Assembly: GCA_963763305.1 (NCBI GenBank)
Contig: CAVXNP010000002.1
Coordinates: 1 to 64,000 of the forward strand
From: CAVXNP01 sp963763305
Lineage (GTDB): Bacteria > Pseudomonadota > Gammaproteobacteria > Xanthomonadales > Rhodanobacteraceae
DNA length: 64,000 nucleotides
Reading direction: 5' to 3'
Under the pieces are notes generated by a model, which had not been told where the DNA came from, searched no databases, and worked only from the letters and a program-made list of their open reading frames with translations. This document shows positions 55,340-64,000 of this stretch, one piece after another. A program made the translations under genes and the position numbers. How positions within the stretch are numbered: position 1 is the first letter of the stretch; the number at the start of each line of letters is the position of its first letter.

Positions 55340-56419
55340 TTAGTGCCGTTGTCCTACCAGCGACCAGCCAGAGGGGTAGTTGCTGATGACGTGCTGGTTC
55401 CAGCCGGAATTGTCGGAGTAAGTCTCCGTGTACCAGCGCAGGACACCAGGTGAGCCGGGGGACGTGGCCTGATCGGCGGTGTCGTTGGCCCACAGAAGAG
55501 CTGCTTCATTTGCGTTGTTGAAGGTGCCGGCTCCTGCAAGGTAATCGCCTGCCTCGAGGGGGAAAGTGTTGATCACGTCGAATGTGGTGTGGTCAACCAC
55601 GTCGCCCTTTAGCCAGTAGCGCAGCTCGTATTGGGAGAATTCATTAGCGCTGTCGTTTTTCACGTAAACGTTTATGCCGCCGAAGTCGCCAGGAATGGCT
55701 GCTCCGATGATCCGCTCGTCGGCGCCGTAGGTGCCGAGCAGGGTGGACATGAACCCGGTACCCGTTCCTTCCCAGAGGTAGACGTCATGAGCGTCACTGG
55801 TCCAAAGAAGATCGACATGGTTGCTCAGCATGAAATAACCGATCGCCGCCACGTGGTAGCCACAGGCGACCGGCATGCTTCGGATCGCCCATCGACGCTT
55901 GCCATGCATCAGCCAATAGCCGAACTGGCACGTCGTGGGATTGGACCACAGGAGATCGGCGTCACCGTCACCATCCACGTCACCGGCACCCAGCAGCCGC
56001 CACCCCTGCGGATAGGTGCCGATATAAGCGGGCTGGAAGCCGTTACCCGTTGACGTCCACAGGTACAGATCGTTCCTGGCGCTGGTCCAGACCAGGTCGG
56101 TCTTGCCATCGTTGTTCAAGTCGCCCAGGGCCGAAATGTAGTACCCCTCGGCGACGTTGAAAATCTTGTAGGACAGGCGCTTGTAGCTGGACGAGGTGTT
56201 GCCGGGATCGGAGATCCAATAGGCAAATTGGCTGGTGTCCGCGTTGAACCAGAGCAGGTCGCTCGTACCGTCCCCGTCGATGTCATCGGGGACCGCGTAC
56301 TTTGCCGGGTAATAGGTGGAATTTGCGATCTGGAGAAATTCGTGGGCGTCGCTCGCCGCTCCGATGGTCGGTACAGCCAACGCCCAGGCGGCCAACGCCG
56401 CCAGCATCCCTGCCTTCAT
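55340..56419 (-). CDS. Secreted FG-GAP/VCBS repeat protein, lower-GC
   Basis: 359 residues from ATG 56417-56419 with a signal peptide (MKAGMLAALAAWALAVPTIG). Repeats carry calcium-loop motifs: DIDGDGTSDLLWFN, DLNNDGKTDLVWTS and DVDGDGDADLLWSN, followed by weaker ones (GYFMLSNHVDLLWTS), so a beta-propeller-like FG-GAP fold is likely. It binds no recognisable ligand. Two 60-base lines I counted (55621-55680 and 56161-56220) are 47% and 53% GC, against 73% for 56881-56940 in prmB next door, so it may have been acquired horizontally. Confidence 0.78.
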   Translation of the reverse strand: MKAGMLAALAAWALAVPTIGAASDAHEFLQIANSTYYPAKYAVPDDIDGDGTSDLLWFNADTSQFAYWISDPGNTSSSYKRLSYKIFNVAEGYYISALGDLNNDGKTDLVWTSARNDLYLWTSTGNGFQPAYIGTYPQGWRLLGAGDVDGDGDADLLWSNPTTCQFGYWLMHGKRRWAIRSMPVACGYHVAAIGYFMLSNHVDLLWTSDAHDVYLWEGTGTGFMSTLLGTYGADERIIGAAIPGDFGGINVYVKNDSANEFSQYELRYWLKGDVVDHTTFDVINTFPLEAGDYLAGAGTFNNANEAALLWANDTADQATSPGSPGVLRWYTETYSDNSGWNQHVISNYPSGWSLVGQRH

Positions 56420-56581
56420 GTGATAGCCCCTGATGTTGGTTGCGGCTGACGCAACGTGGCCGTGATTATCGTCCATCCGCGCAGCGGCGTTCAACTCGCG
56501 AAGGGGCGCCTTTCTTCTTGCCGCGCGGGCGGCTAGCTGCGTCCAGGGCTACAATGCGCGAATTCCATCGCCAGTACTCCC

Positions 56582-57508
56582 ATGACCCAAGAACTTGCCT
56601 CCATCATCGACTTCATCCGTTACGGCGCCAGCCGGTTTTCGGCCGCCGGGCTGACCTTCGGTCATAGCCACGACAACCCGATCGACGAGGCTACCCATCT
56701 GGTGCTGGCCAGCCTGCACCTGCCGCCGGACATCCCGCCGGCCTACGGCGCCGGTCGCCTCACCGGCGAGGAGCGCGAACGCGTGCTGTCGCTGATCGAG
56801 CGCAGGGTCAGCGAACGGCTGCCGGTCGCCTACCTGGTCGGCGAGACCTGGTTCGCGGGGCTCAAGTTCAAGAGTGACCGTCGCGCCCTGGTGCCGCGTT
56901 CGCCCATCGCCGAGCTGATCGAGGCCGGCTTTGCGCCCTGGCTGGACGAGCGCCCGGTGGAGCGGGCACTGGATCTGTGCACCGGCTCGGGTTGCATCGG
57001 CATCGCGATGGCCGAGTACAACCCGGACTGGCAGGTCGATATCGTCGACATCAGCGAAGACGCGCTGTCGCTGGCGCGCGAGAACATCGCGTTCCAGCAC
57101 GTCGAGGAGCGGGTCCAGGCGATCGCCTCGGACCTGTTCGAGGGCCTGGCCGGGCGCCGCTACGACCTGATCGTCTCCAACCCTCCCTATGTCACCGAGG
57201 ACGAGTACGCGGCGCTGCCGGGCGAATACAGCCACGAGCCCAAGCTTGGCCTGACCTCCGGGGCCGATGGGCTGGACCTGTGCCTGCGCATGCTGGACCA
57301 GGCCGCCGATCACCTGACCGAGCAGGGTCTGCTGATCGTGGAGGTGGGCGAAAGCGAGCACGCGCTGGCCGAACTGCTGCCGCGGGTGCCGTTCGTGTGG
57401 ATCGAGTTCAAGGTGGGCGCGATGGGCGTGTTCGCGCTCGAGCGCCGCGATCTGGTGGAGCACGCACAGGACATCCGCCAGGCCGCCGCGGCGCGGTGCG
57501 GTGGCTGA
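56582..57508 (+). CDS. prmB: Ribosomal protein L3 glutamine methyltransferase
   Basis: 308 residues, Rossmann-type SAM methyltransferase. SAM loop DLCTGSGCIGIAMAEYNPDW and the catalytic NPPY at residues 200-203 (LIVSNPPYVTEDEY) are intact. The N-terminal helical domain (ASIIDFIRYGASRFSAAGLT) is the PrmB type rather than PrmC. It methylates the side-chain amide of Gln150 of L3. The end overlaps the acetyltransferase gene by 8 bases. Confidence 0.94.
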   Translation: MTQELASIIDFIRYGASRFSAAGLTFGHSHDNPIDEATHLVLASLHLPPDIPPAYGAGRLTGEERERVLSLIERRVSERLPVAYLVGETWFAGLKFKSDRRALVPRSPIAELIEAGFAPWLDERPVERALDLCTGSGCIGIAMAEYNPDWQVDIVDISEDALSLARENIAFQHVEERVQAIASDLFEGLAGRRYDLIVSNPPYVTEDEYAALPGEYSHEPKLGLTSGADGLDLCLRMLDQAADHLTEQGLLIVEVGESEHALAELLPRVPFVWIEFKVGAMGVFALERRDLVEHAQDIRQAAAARCGG

Positions 57509-58085
57509 GCCGCCCACGGTCCTGCAGTGCGTTGGCGCCGACCTGCGCCTGGACGACCTGCGTTGCGGCGACGCGATGTCGCTGTTCCGCTACCGGGCCG
57601 ATCCACAAATCAGTCGCTACCAGGGCTGGTGCCCGGCCACCCCGGACGAGGCGGAGCGCTTTATCGACAAGGCCTCGCGGGTGCTGCCGGCGACCCCCGA
57701 CAGCTGGTACCAGCGAGCGATCCGGCTGCGCGACGGCGGCGAGTTGATTGGCGACCTGGGTGTCCATTTCGGCTCGGACGAACACGCTCCGGTCGAAATT
57801 GGCATCAGTCTGGCACCGGCCTGGCAGGGCAAAGGGCTGGCCAGCCAGGCGCTGGAGCTGGTGCTGGGCTACGTGTTCGACAGCCTGGGCCGGCACCGGG
57901 TGATCGGTTCGGTCGACCCGCGCAATGCCGCCAGCATCCGCCTGCTCGAGCGGGCGGGGATGCGGCGAGAGGCCCATTTCCGCCAGAGCCTGTGGCTGGG
58001 GGGCGAGTGGGTCGACGACATGGTGTTCGCGATGCTGGCGCACGAGTGGCGCCAACGGCAGGCATCGGCACCCCATCACGGGTAA
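57501..58085 (+). CDS. GNAT family N-acetyltransferase
   Basis: 194 residues, GTG start. RimJ/L-like: LRLDDLRCGDAMSLFRYRAD at the N-terminus, central GISLAPAWQGKGLASQAL (acetyl-CoA pyrophosphate loop, Q/RxxGxG/A), and RVIGSVDPRNAASIRLLERA, typical of acetyltransferases acting on protein N-termini or small amines. The acceptor is unknown. It overlaps prmB and is followed by aroC 31 bases later. Confidence 0.86.
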   Translation: MAEPPTVLQCVGADLRLDDLRCGDAMSLFRYRADPQISRYQGWCPATPDEAERFIDKASRVLPATPDSWYQRAIRLRDGGELIGDLGVHFGSDEHAPVEIGISLAPAWQGKGLASQALELVLGYVFDSLGRHRVIGSVDPRNAASIRLLERAGMRREAHFRQSLWLGGEWVDDMVFAMLAHEWRQRQASAPHHG

Positions 58086-58116
58086 GCTGGCGCTTTTCGG
58101 CCATGCCCTGACGTCC

Positions 58117-59205
58117 ATGTCCAGCAACTCCTTCGGCAAGCTGTTTACCGTGACCACTTTCGGCGAAAGCCATGGTCCGGCCATCGGTTGCGTGATCGAC
58201 GGCTGCCCACCCGGGCTGGCGATCGATGTGTCCGATTTCGAGCGCGACCTGGCGCGTCGGGCCACCGGCCGCAGCCGGCATACCTCGCAGCGGCACGAGG
58301 CCGATGCGGTCGAGATCCTCTCCGGCGTCTACCAGGGCCGTACCACCGGTACCCCGATCGGGCTGCTGGTGCGCAATACGGATCAGCGCAGCAAGGATTA
58401 CGGCGACCTGCTGCAGACGTTCCGTCCGGGGCACGCCGACTACACCTATTGGCAGAAGTACGGCATCCGCGATCCGCGTGGCGGCGGTCGCTCCTCGGCG
58501 CGCGAAACCACCATGCGGGTTGCCGCGGCGGTGGTTGCCCGGAAATGGCTGGCCGAGCGTCATGGCGTGCGCGTGCGCGGGCATCTGGCACAGCTGGGCG
58601 AGCTCACGCCTGACGCATTCGACTGGGAGGCAGTGGAGCGCAATCCGTTCTTCTGGCCCGATGCCGGGCAGGTGCCGGCGCTGGAGCAGTACATGAGCGC
58701 GCTGCGCAAGTCCGGCGACTCGGTGGGTGCACGCGTCAGCGTGGTGGCCGAGGGCGTGCCGCCGGGCTGGGGCGAGCCGGTCTACGGCAAGCTCGATGGC
58801 GACCTTGCCGCAGCCTTGATGTCGATCAACGCGGTCAAGGGCGTGGAGATCGGCGATGGTTTCCAGGTCGTTGCGCAGCGCGGTAGCGAGCATCGTGACG
58901 ACATGCGCAGAGACGGCTTCGGCAGCAATCACGCCGGTGGCATTCTGGGCGGCATAAGCAGTGGCCAGCCGGTGGTGGCCTCGGTCGCGTTCAAGCCGAC
59001 TTCCAGCATCCTGGTTCCCGGTCGCAGCGTGAACCTGCAGGGCGAGGAAGTCGATGTGGTGACCAAGGGTCGCCACGACCCTTGCGTGGGTATCCGCGCC
59101 ACGCCGATCGTGGAGGCCATGGTGGCGCTGGTGCTGATGGATCACGCATTGCGCCACCGGGCGCAATGCGCCGACGTGGGACCGGTGCAGCCGCGGATCG
59201 TGTGA
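58117..59205 (+). CDS. aroC: Chorismate synthase
   Basis: 362 residues from ATG 58117. Last step of the shikimate pathway: EPSP to chorismate on reduced FMN. Signature blocks: GESHGPAIGCVIDGCPPGL, the RRATGRSRHTSQRHEADAVE region, YGIRDPRGGGRSSARETTMR and DGFGSNHAGGILGGISSGQP. The His residues of the first and third blocks are the general acids. Full length. Followed by a 2-hydroxyacid dehydrogenase and asd. Confidence 0.96.
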   Translation: MSSNSFGKLFTVTTFGESHGPAIGCVIDGCPPGLAIDVSDFERDLARRATGRSRHTSQRHEADAVEILSGVYQGRTTGTPIGLLVRNTDQRSKDYGDLLQTFRPGHADYTYWQKYGIRDPRGGGRSSARETTMRVAAAVVARKWLAERHGVRVRGHLAQLGELTPDAFDWEAVERNPFFWPDAGQVPALEQYMSALRKSGDSVGARVSVVAEGVPPGWGEPVYGKLDGDLAAALMSINAVKGVEIGDGFQVVAQRGSEHRDDMRRDGFGSNHAGGILGGISSGQPVVASVAFKPTSSILVPGRSVNLQGEEVDVVTKGRHDPCVGIRATPIVEAMVALVLMDHALRHRAQCADVGPVQPRIV

Positions 59206-59236
59206 CCGCACGTAGCGACATGAGTACCAGCAACGG

Positions 59237-60267
59237 GTGAACAGTATGGACGGCAAGCCGAGGGTCTGGGTATCGCGCCCCACCTTCGATGACATCCTGG
59301 CGCGGCTCGAGCCCTTCTTCGAGGTAGAGGCTGAACCGGTCGAGACCGTATTCGCTGCGGACGAGCTGGCCCGAAAGCTGAGCTCGTGCGATGCGGCCAT
59401 CGTGGGGCTGAAGGAGCGGGTCGGCGCGCCGGAGGTGGCCACGGCGGCGCGTTTGCGCATCGTGGCCAACCTGGCGGTCGGTTACGACAACCTGGACCTG
59501 GCCGCGCTGACCGATGCTGGCATCGCTGCCTCCAACACGGCCGACGTGCTGAACGAAAGCGTGGCCGACTACACCTGGGCGCTGCTGCTGGGCGCGGCGC
59601 GCCGGGTGTCCGCGGCCGAGCGCTGGCTGCGTGCGGGCCACTGGCAGGCGACCGAATTCAAGGCGTGGCTCGGGCTGGACGTGCGTGGGCGCACGCTGGG
59701 CATCCTGGGCATGGGCCGCATCGGCCAGGCGATCGCGCAACGCGCATCCGGCTTCGGCATGTCGTTGATCTACCACAACCGCTCGCGCCTGCCTGCCGCG
59801 CAGGAGGGCGGTGCGCGGTACGTGGACAAGCAGCAATTGCTGCGCGAGGCCGACTTCCTGGTGCTGGCCTTGCCGCTGACCACGCACAGCCGGCACGCCA
59901 TCGGCGGGCCGGAACTGGCGCTGATGAAGCCGCAAGCCGTGCTGGTCAATATCGCGCGCGGAGGCATCGTGGATGATGCCGCGCTGGCCGAAGCCCTGGC
60001 TGAAGGCCGCCTGGGTGGCGCCGCGCTGGACGTGTTCGAGAACGAGCCGGCGGTTCACCCGCGGCTGCTGGAACTGGACAATGTGGTGCTCAGTCCGCAT
60101 ATCGCCAGCGCCAGCACCGATACGCGCCGTGCCATGACCGCCATGGCGGTGGACAATGTGCTGGCCCTGTTCGGCCACGGCCCGCATGCCGGGCGGCCGC
60201 CCTCGATCCTCAATCCCGACGTACTGGCCGATTGCGGCCGCTTCCCCCACCTGAAGGAACCCAAGGC

Positions 60268-60271
<4 letters not shown>
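59237..60271 (+). CDS. D-2-hydroxyacid dehydrogenase (glyoxylate/hydroxypyruvate reductase-like)
   Basis: 344 residues with GTG 59237 (an internal ATG lies three codons on). The NAD-binding loop is TLGILGMGRIGQAIAQRA; catalytic Arg is in NIARGGIVDDAAL, Glu in FENEPAVHP and His in LSPHIASAS, completing the R-E-H set. The overall pattern resembles glyoxylate/hydroxypyruvate reductases (GhrB/GyaR). The stop overlaps the asd GTG. The preferred substrate cannot be inferred. Confidence 0.88.
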
Positions 60272-61295
<1,024 letters not shown>

Positions 61296-61299
<4 letters not shown>

Positions 61300-61601
61300 A
61301 TCGCGTCCTGCCCGTGGTGGTGATCGCTCTGGGATGGCTTTCCGGGCCGTCGGCGCTGCCTGCGCGGCAGGCCGCCGTCGTTCCGGCGGCAGTGAGCGAT
61401 GCCTCGCTGAAACCGCTGAAGAAGCAACTGCGGCGGCATGATGCCGAAGTGGCGCGGCTGCAGCGTCAGGTCAGCGAGCAGGAGGCGCGCAGCCGGGAGG
61501 CGGACCGGCGCTTGCGGCAGCGGGACCAGGCGATCGAGGCCTTGCGGCGGCAATTGCAGGCTGCCCAGGCGTCCGCTTCCGGTGGTCCCGGTCGGCCCTG
61601 A
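61296..61601 (+). CDS. Small exported coiled-coil protein, unknown function
   Basis: 101 residues from GTG 61296, coupled to asd. A signal peptide (MNRVLPVVVIALGWLSGPSA) and an Arg/Gln/Glu-rich coiled coil from about residue 40 to 90 (KKQLRRHDAEVARLQRQVSE). Position between asd and fimV suggests a cell-envelope role, but no family is recognised. Confidence 0.65.
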
Positions 61602-61762
61602 AACGGCCAAAAACGAGAACACGCCCTAGCAATGCGCTGTAAACGTTCGCTGCGCCTATTGTTGATTGGCTTGCATCTGACTAAAGTGACGCCTCATTTA
61701 GGGGCGATTGTCACTGTGGCGGCAATTGGCCGGATGCGTCAAAGGACGTTGGGGGAAACACG

Positions 61763-64000
61763 ATGAATCGTTCGTTGAAACTGTCGGTGCTGCTTGCCCT
61801 CGCCCTGGGCAGTACCCAGGCAGCGGCAGTGCAGCTGGGCCAGGTCCAGGTGAAGTCGGCGCTGGGCCAGCCGCTGGTGGCGGAGATCCCGGTCACCCCC
61901 AGCAGTCCCGGTGAACTGTCCACCCTCAGCGCCCAACTGGCGCCCGCGGCCGATTATGATCGCGCCGGCATCACCGATGGCAGGCCCTCGGTCGACCTTC
62001 GGTTCGGCCTGGCCGGGCAGGGTGATCACCGGGTGATCCGCATCACCAGTGCGCAGCCGGTCAACGACCCGTACCTGGACCTGCTGGTCGAGGTCAGCAC
62101 CCAGGCCGGCAGGAGCGTCCGCGAAGTGACCATCCTGCTCGACCCGCCGGGCAGCATGCCGGTTGCCGCGCCGCCCGCGCCGGCCGCCCAGCGGGCCCGG
62201 CCAGCAGCGGCCTCGTCGCGTCCGGCGACCCGGTCGCCGGCCACGGCGGCCGAGCCGTCCGGCGCCGCGGGCACCTACGGCCCGGTCCAGCGAGGTGACA
62301 CCTTGTCGGAGATCGCCCACAGCCAGGCACCCGCCGGGGTCGATACGAACCAGATGCTGCTGGCGCTGAAACAGGCCAACCCGAATGCGTTCTACAAGGA
62401 CAACATCAACGCGCTGAAGAGCGGCGTCGTGCTGCGCGTGCCCACGGCAACCGAAGCGAAAGCCATGAGCGTGGCCGAGGCGATGGCCGAGGTCCGGCGC
62501 CAGAACGGGCAGTGGAGCGGCACGACGCCCGCGAGCACGCCGGTGACAGTCGCTGACGCGGCAACGCTGCCGGGCACCTCCAGTGCCCCGGGCGGCGGCG
62601 CCAAGGCCGGCGATCGGCTGGCGCTGGTGCCGCCGAAGAGCGGCGCGGGCGGCAGCGGTGGCGACAAGGCCAGCGGCAAGCTGCGCGAGGAGCTGCTGCG
62701 CAGCCAGGAGTCGCTGACCACGCTGCAGCAGCAGAGCAGCGAGCTGAAGTCGCGGCTGAAGGACCTGGAGGACATCAACAACAAGAACCAGCGGCTGCTC
62801 TCGTTGAAGGACAACGAGATCGCCGAGCTGCAGCAGAAGCTGGCCGCGGCCCGCGGCGGCGCCAGTCAGCCCGCGGCGCCGGCATCGACGCCCGCAAACA
62901 CCGCACCTGTCGCAGTCGATGCCGCTCCTGCCGGCGCAAAGGTCGGCCCCAAGGCCGGCCTGGCGAGCAGCGCGAGCACGTCGGCTGCGGCCGGCAGCAG
63001 TGCGGCAGCCCCCGCGGGCACCGCCTCGGCGGGCCAACCGGCTGCGGTGACGGCGAAGGCTCCGGCCAAGGCGCGGCCCAAGCCGGCAACGCCGGCCGCG
63101 CGGCCGGTGGCGGAACAGGCTCCCTGGTACATGCAGACCTGGGTATGGGAAGCCGCCGGCGGCGCGGTGATATTGCTGCTGCTGATCGCCATGCTGGCAC
63201 GCCGACGCAAGGCCAGGGTCGAAGACAGGCCCGCCGGATCCTCGCTCGCCGACCGCTTCGGTGCCGTGGCGGCAGCCGCGCCGACCAGCGACGATCCCGA
63301 CCAGGACGAACTGCTCGACCAGCTTGCCGAGCATCCGGACGATATCGGGCTGCACCTGGAACTGGTGAGCCTGTACTACAGCCGCCGCGACGTCGACCAT
63401 TTCGAGGCGGCCGCCGAGGCCATGCACGCCCATATCGCAGACCCGCAGCAGGACGAGTGGCTGGACGTGGTGGCCATGGGCGAGGACCTGGTGCCTGGGC
63501 ACCCGCTGTTCGGTGGCGTCGGTGGCGAGGTTTCCGGCGACGAGTACCACGACCATGAGGCGTCCCTGGGCGAGTCCGCCGGCGACGAGGCCCTGGGCGA
63601 GTTCGGCCAGGCCGGCGCAAGCGACCTGGACAGCGCTCCGTTCGGTTCGCCGGGCTTCGACGAGTCGTCCGCAGACGATCAGGTGCCGGCGATGCCGCCT
63701 TTGCCCGCGCAGAAGAAGGTCAGCGAGTACCACTTCGATTTCAACCTCACGCCGCCGCCACGGCAGGCCGGCGCCGGCCGCGCCGAAGAGATCGGCGACG
63801 ACGACAGCGCCCTGGCACCGGACGATGCCGAGGCGGTGGCCGATGCGGACGCGGATGTCCCCACCAGCTGGAACTTCGAGGAGCCGGAGGAGGAAACCCA
63901 GGGCGCCGGTACCGCGCAGGTCAGCTTTGGCGACAGCGGCGAGTTCAGCGACGACCCGATCGATACCAAGCTGGATCTGGCTCGCGCCTATCTGGACATG
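61763..64000 (+). CDS. fimV: FimV/HubP family polar peptidoglycan-binding protein, partial
   Basis: The first 746 codons; the gene runs off the window. A signal peptide (MNRSLKLSVLLALALGSTQA) precedes the FimV N-terminal domain (VQLGQVQVKSALGQPLVAEI), then a LysM (YGPVQRGDTLSEIAHSQAPA) for peptidoglycan, a coiled coil (about 305-375), a Pro/Ala-rich linker and one transmembrane helix (near 63145-63210, GGAVILLLLIAMLARRR). The cytoplasmic part is acidic with the TPR-like LLDQLAEHPDDIGLHLELVS and ends in the start of the conserved C-terminal motif (IDTKLDLARAYLDM). FimV organises type IV pili and polar signalling. Preceded by 161 non-coding bases. Confidence 0.93.
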   Translation, partial: MNRSLKLSVLLALALGSTQAAAVQLGQVQVKSALGQPLVAEIPVTPSSPGELSTLSAQLAPAADYDRAGITDGRPSVDLRFGLAGQGDHRVIRITSAQPVNDPYLDLLVEVSTQAGRSVREVTILLDPPGSMPVAAPPAPAAQRARPAAASSRPATRSPATAAEPSGAAGTYGPVQRGDTLSEIAHSQAPAGVDTNQMLLALKQANPNAFYKDNINALKSGVVLRVPTATEAKAMSVAEAMAEVRRQNGQWSGTTPASTPVTVADAATLPGTSSAPGGGAKAGDRLALVPPKSGAGGSGGDKASGKLREELLRSQESLTTLQQQSSELKSRLKDLEDINNKNQRLLSLKDNEIAELQQKLAAARGGASQPAAPASTPANTAPVAVDAAPAGAKVGPKAGLASSASTSAAAGSSAAAPAGTASAGQPAAVTAKAPAKARPKPATPAARPVAEQAPWYMQTWVWEAAGGAVILLLLIAMLARRRKARVEDRPAGSSLADRFGAVAAAAPTSDDPDQDELLDQLAEHPDDIGLHLELVSLYYSRRDVDHFEAAAEAMHAHIADPQQDEWLDVVAMGEDLVPGHPLFGGVGGEVSGDEYHDHEASLGESAGDEALGEFGQAGASDLDSAPFGSPGFDESSADDQVPAMPPLPAQKKVSEYHFDFNLTPPPRQAGAGRAEEIGDDDSALAPDDAEAVADADADVPTSWNFEEPEEETQGAGTAQVSFGDSGEFSDDPIDTKLDLARAYLDM

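Overview
The window is high-GC gammaproteobacterial DNA. Gene content and order (aroC, 2-hydroxyacid dehydrogenase, asd, fimV; rnr-rlmB; nth-rnfB; metG and apbC) and the GTAG-type palindromic repeats suggest Xanthomonadales, most likely Rhodanobacteraceae (Rhodanobacter or Dyella-like). That placement is inference from protein sequence and synteny; no 16S gene is present.

Layout. 1-7.3 kb is a defence-type island: the end of a type I specificity subunit (hsdS), a DUF262/GmrSD-like nuclease, a Fic protein behind a striking palindromic operator, hsdR and a YgjP-type metallopeptidase. 7.5-20.2 kb holds an M1 aminopeptidase, a histidine phosphatase, NAD(P)HX dehydratase, a cupin, a Tat-exported SDR, a secreted PHP-fold hydrolase with duplicated Ig-like domains, and an MHYT-GGDEF-EAL protein. 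20.2-22.8 kb has an ABC exporter diverging from a DUF2975/XRE pair. 22.8-23.7 kb is a tandem array of six 143-bp units built from inverted GTAG palindromes (REPIN-like). 23.7-26.9 kb is gcvP behind a tandem glycine riboswitch. tRNA-Leu(CAG) and rnr-rlmB follow.

32-64 kb is mostly housekeeping: rnt, a porin, dsbG, a sulfur-detoxification operon (persulfide dioxygenase, DUF442 sulfurtransferase, TauE exporter), nth-rnfB, metG, apbC, dcd, rimO, greB, a MltD-like lytic transglycosylase, psd, prmB, aroC, asd, and the first 746 codons of fimV, which runs off the end. Two copies of a 160-165 bp inverted-repeat element (31929-32088 and 49083-49247) each abut a minus-strand gene and supply its TAG stop codon.

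Reading frames are broken by many single-base indels in hsdS, the DUF262 gene, fic, hsdR, ygjP, gcvP, rnr and rnt, while 7.5-23.7 kb and 33-64 kb show none I could detect. Because gcvP, rnr and rnt are conserved housekeeping genes whose codons are intact on both sides of each break, I read most of these as assembly or sequencing errors rather than gene decay. They are typed as pseudogene here only because the sequence as given does not encode one continuous protein.
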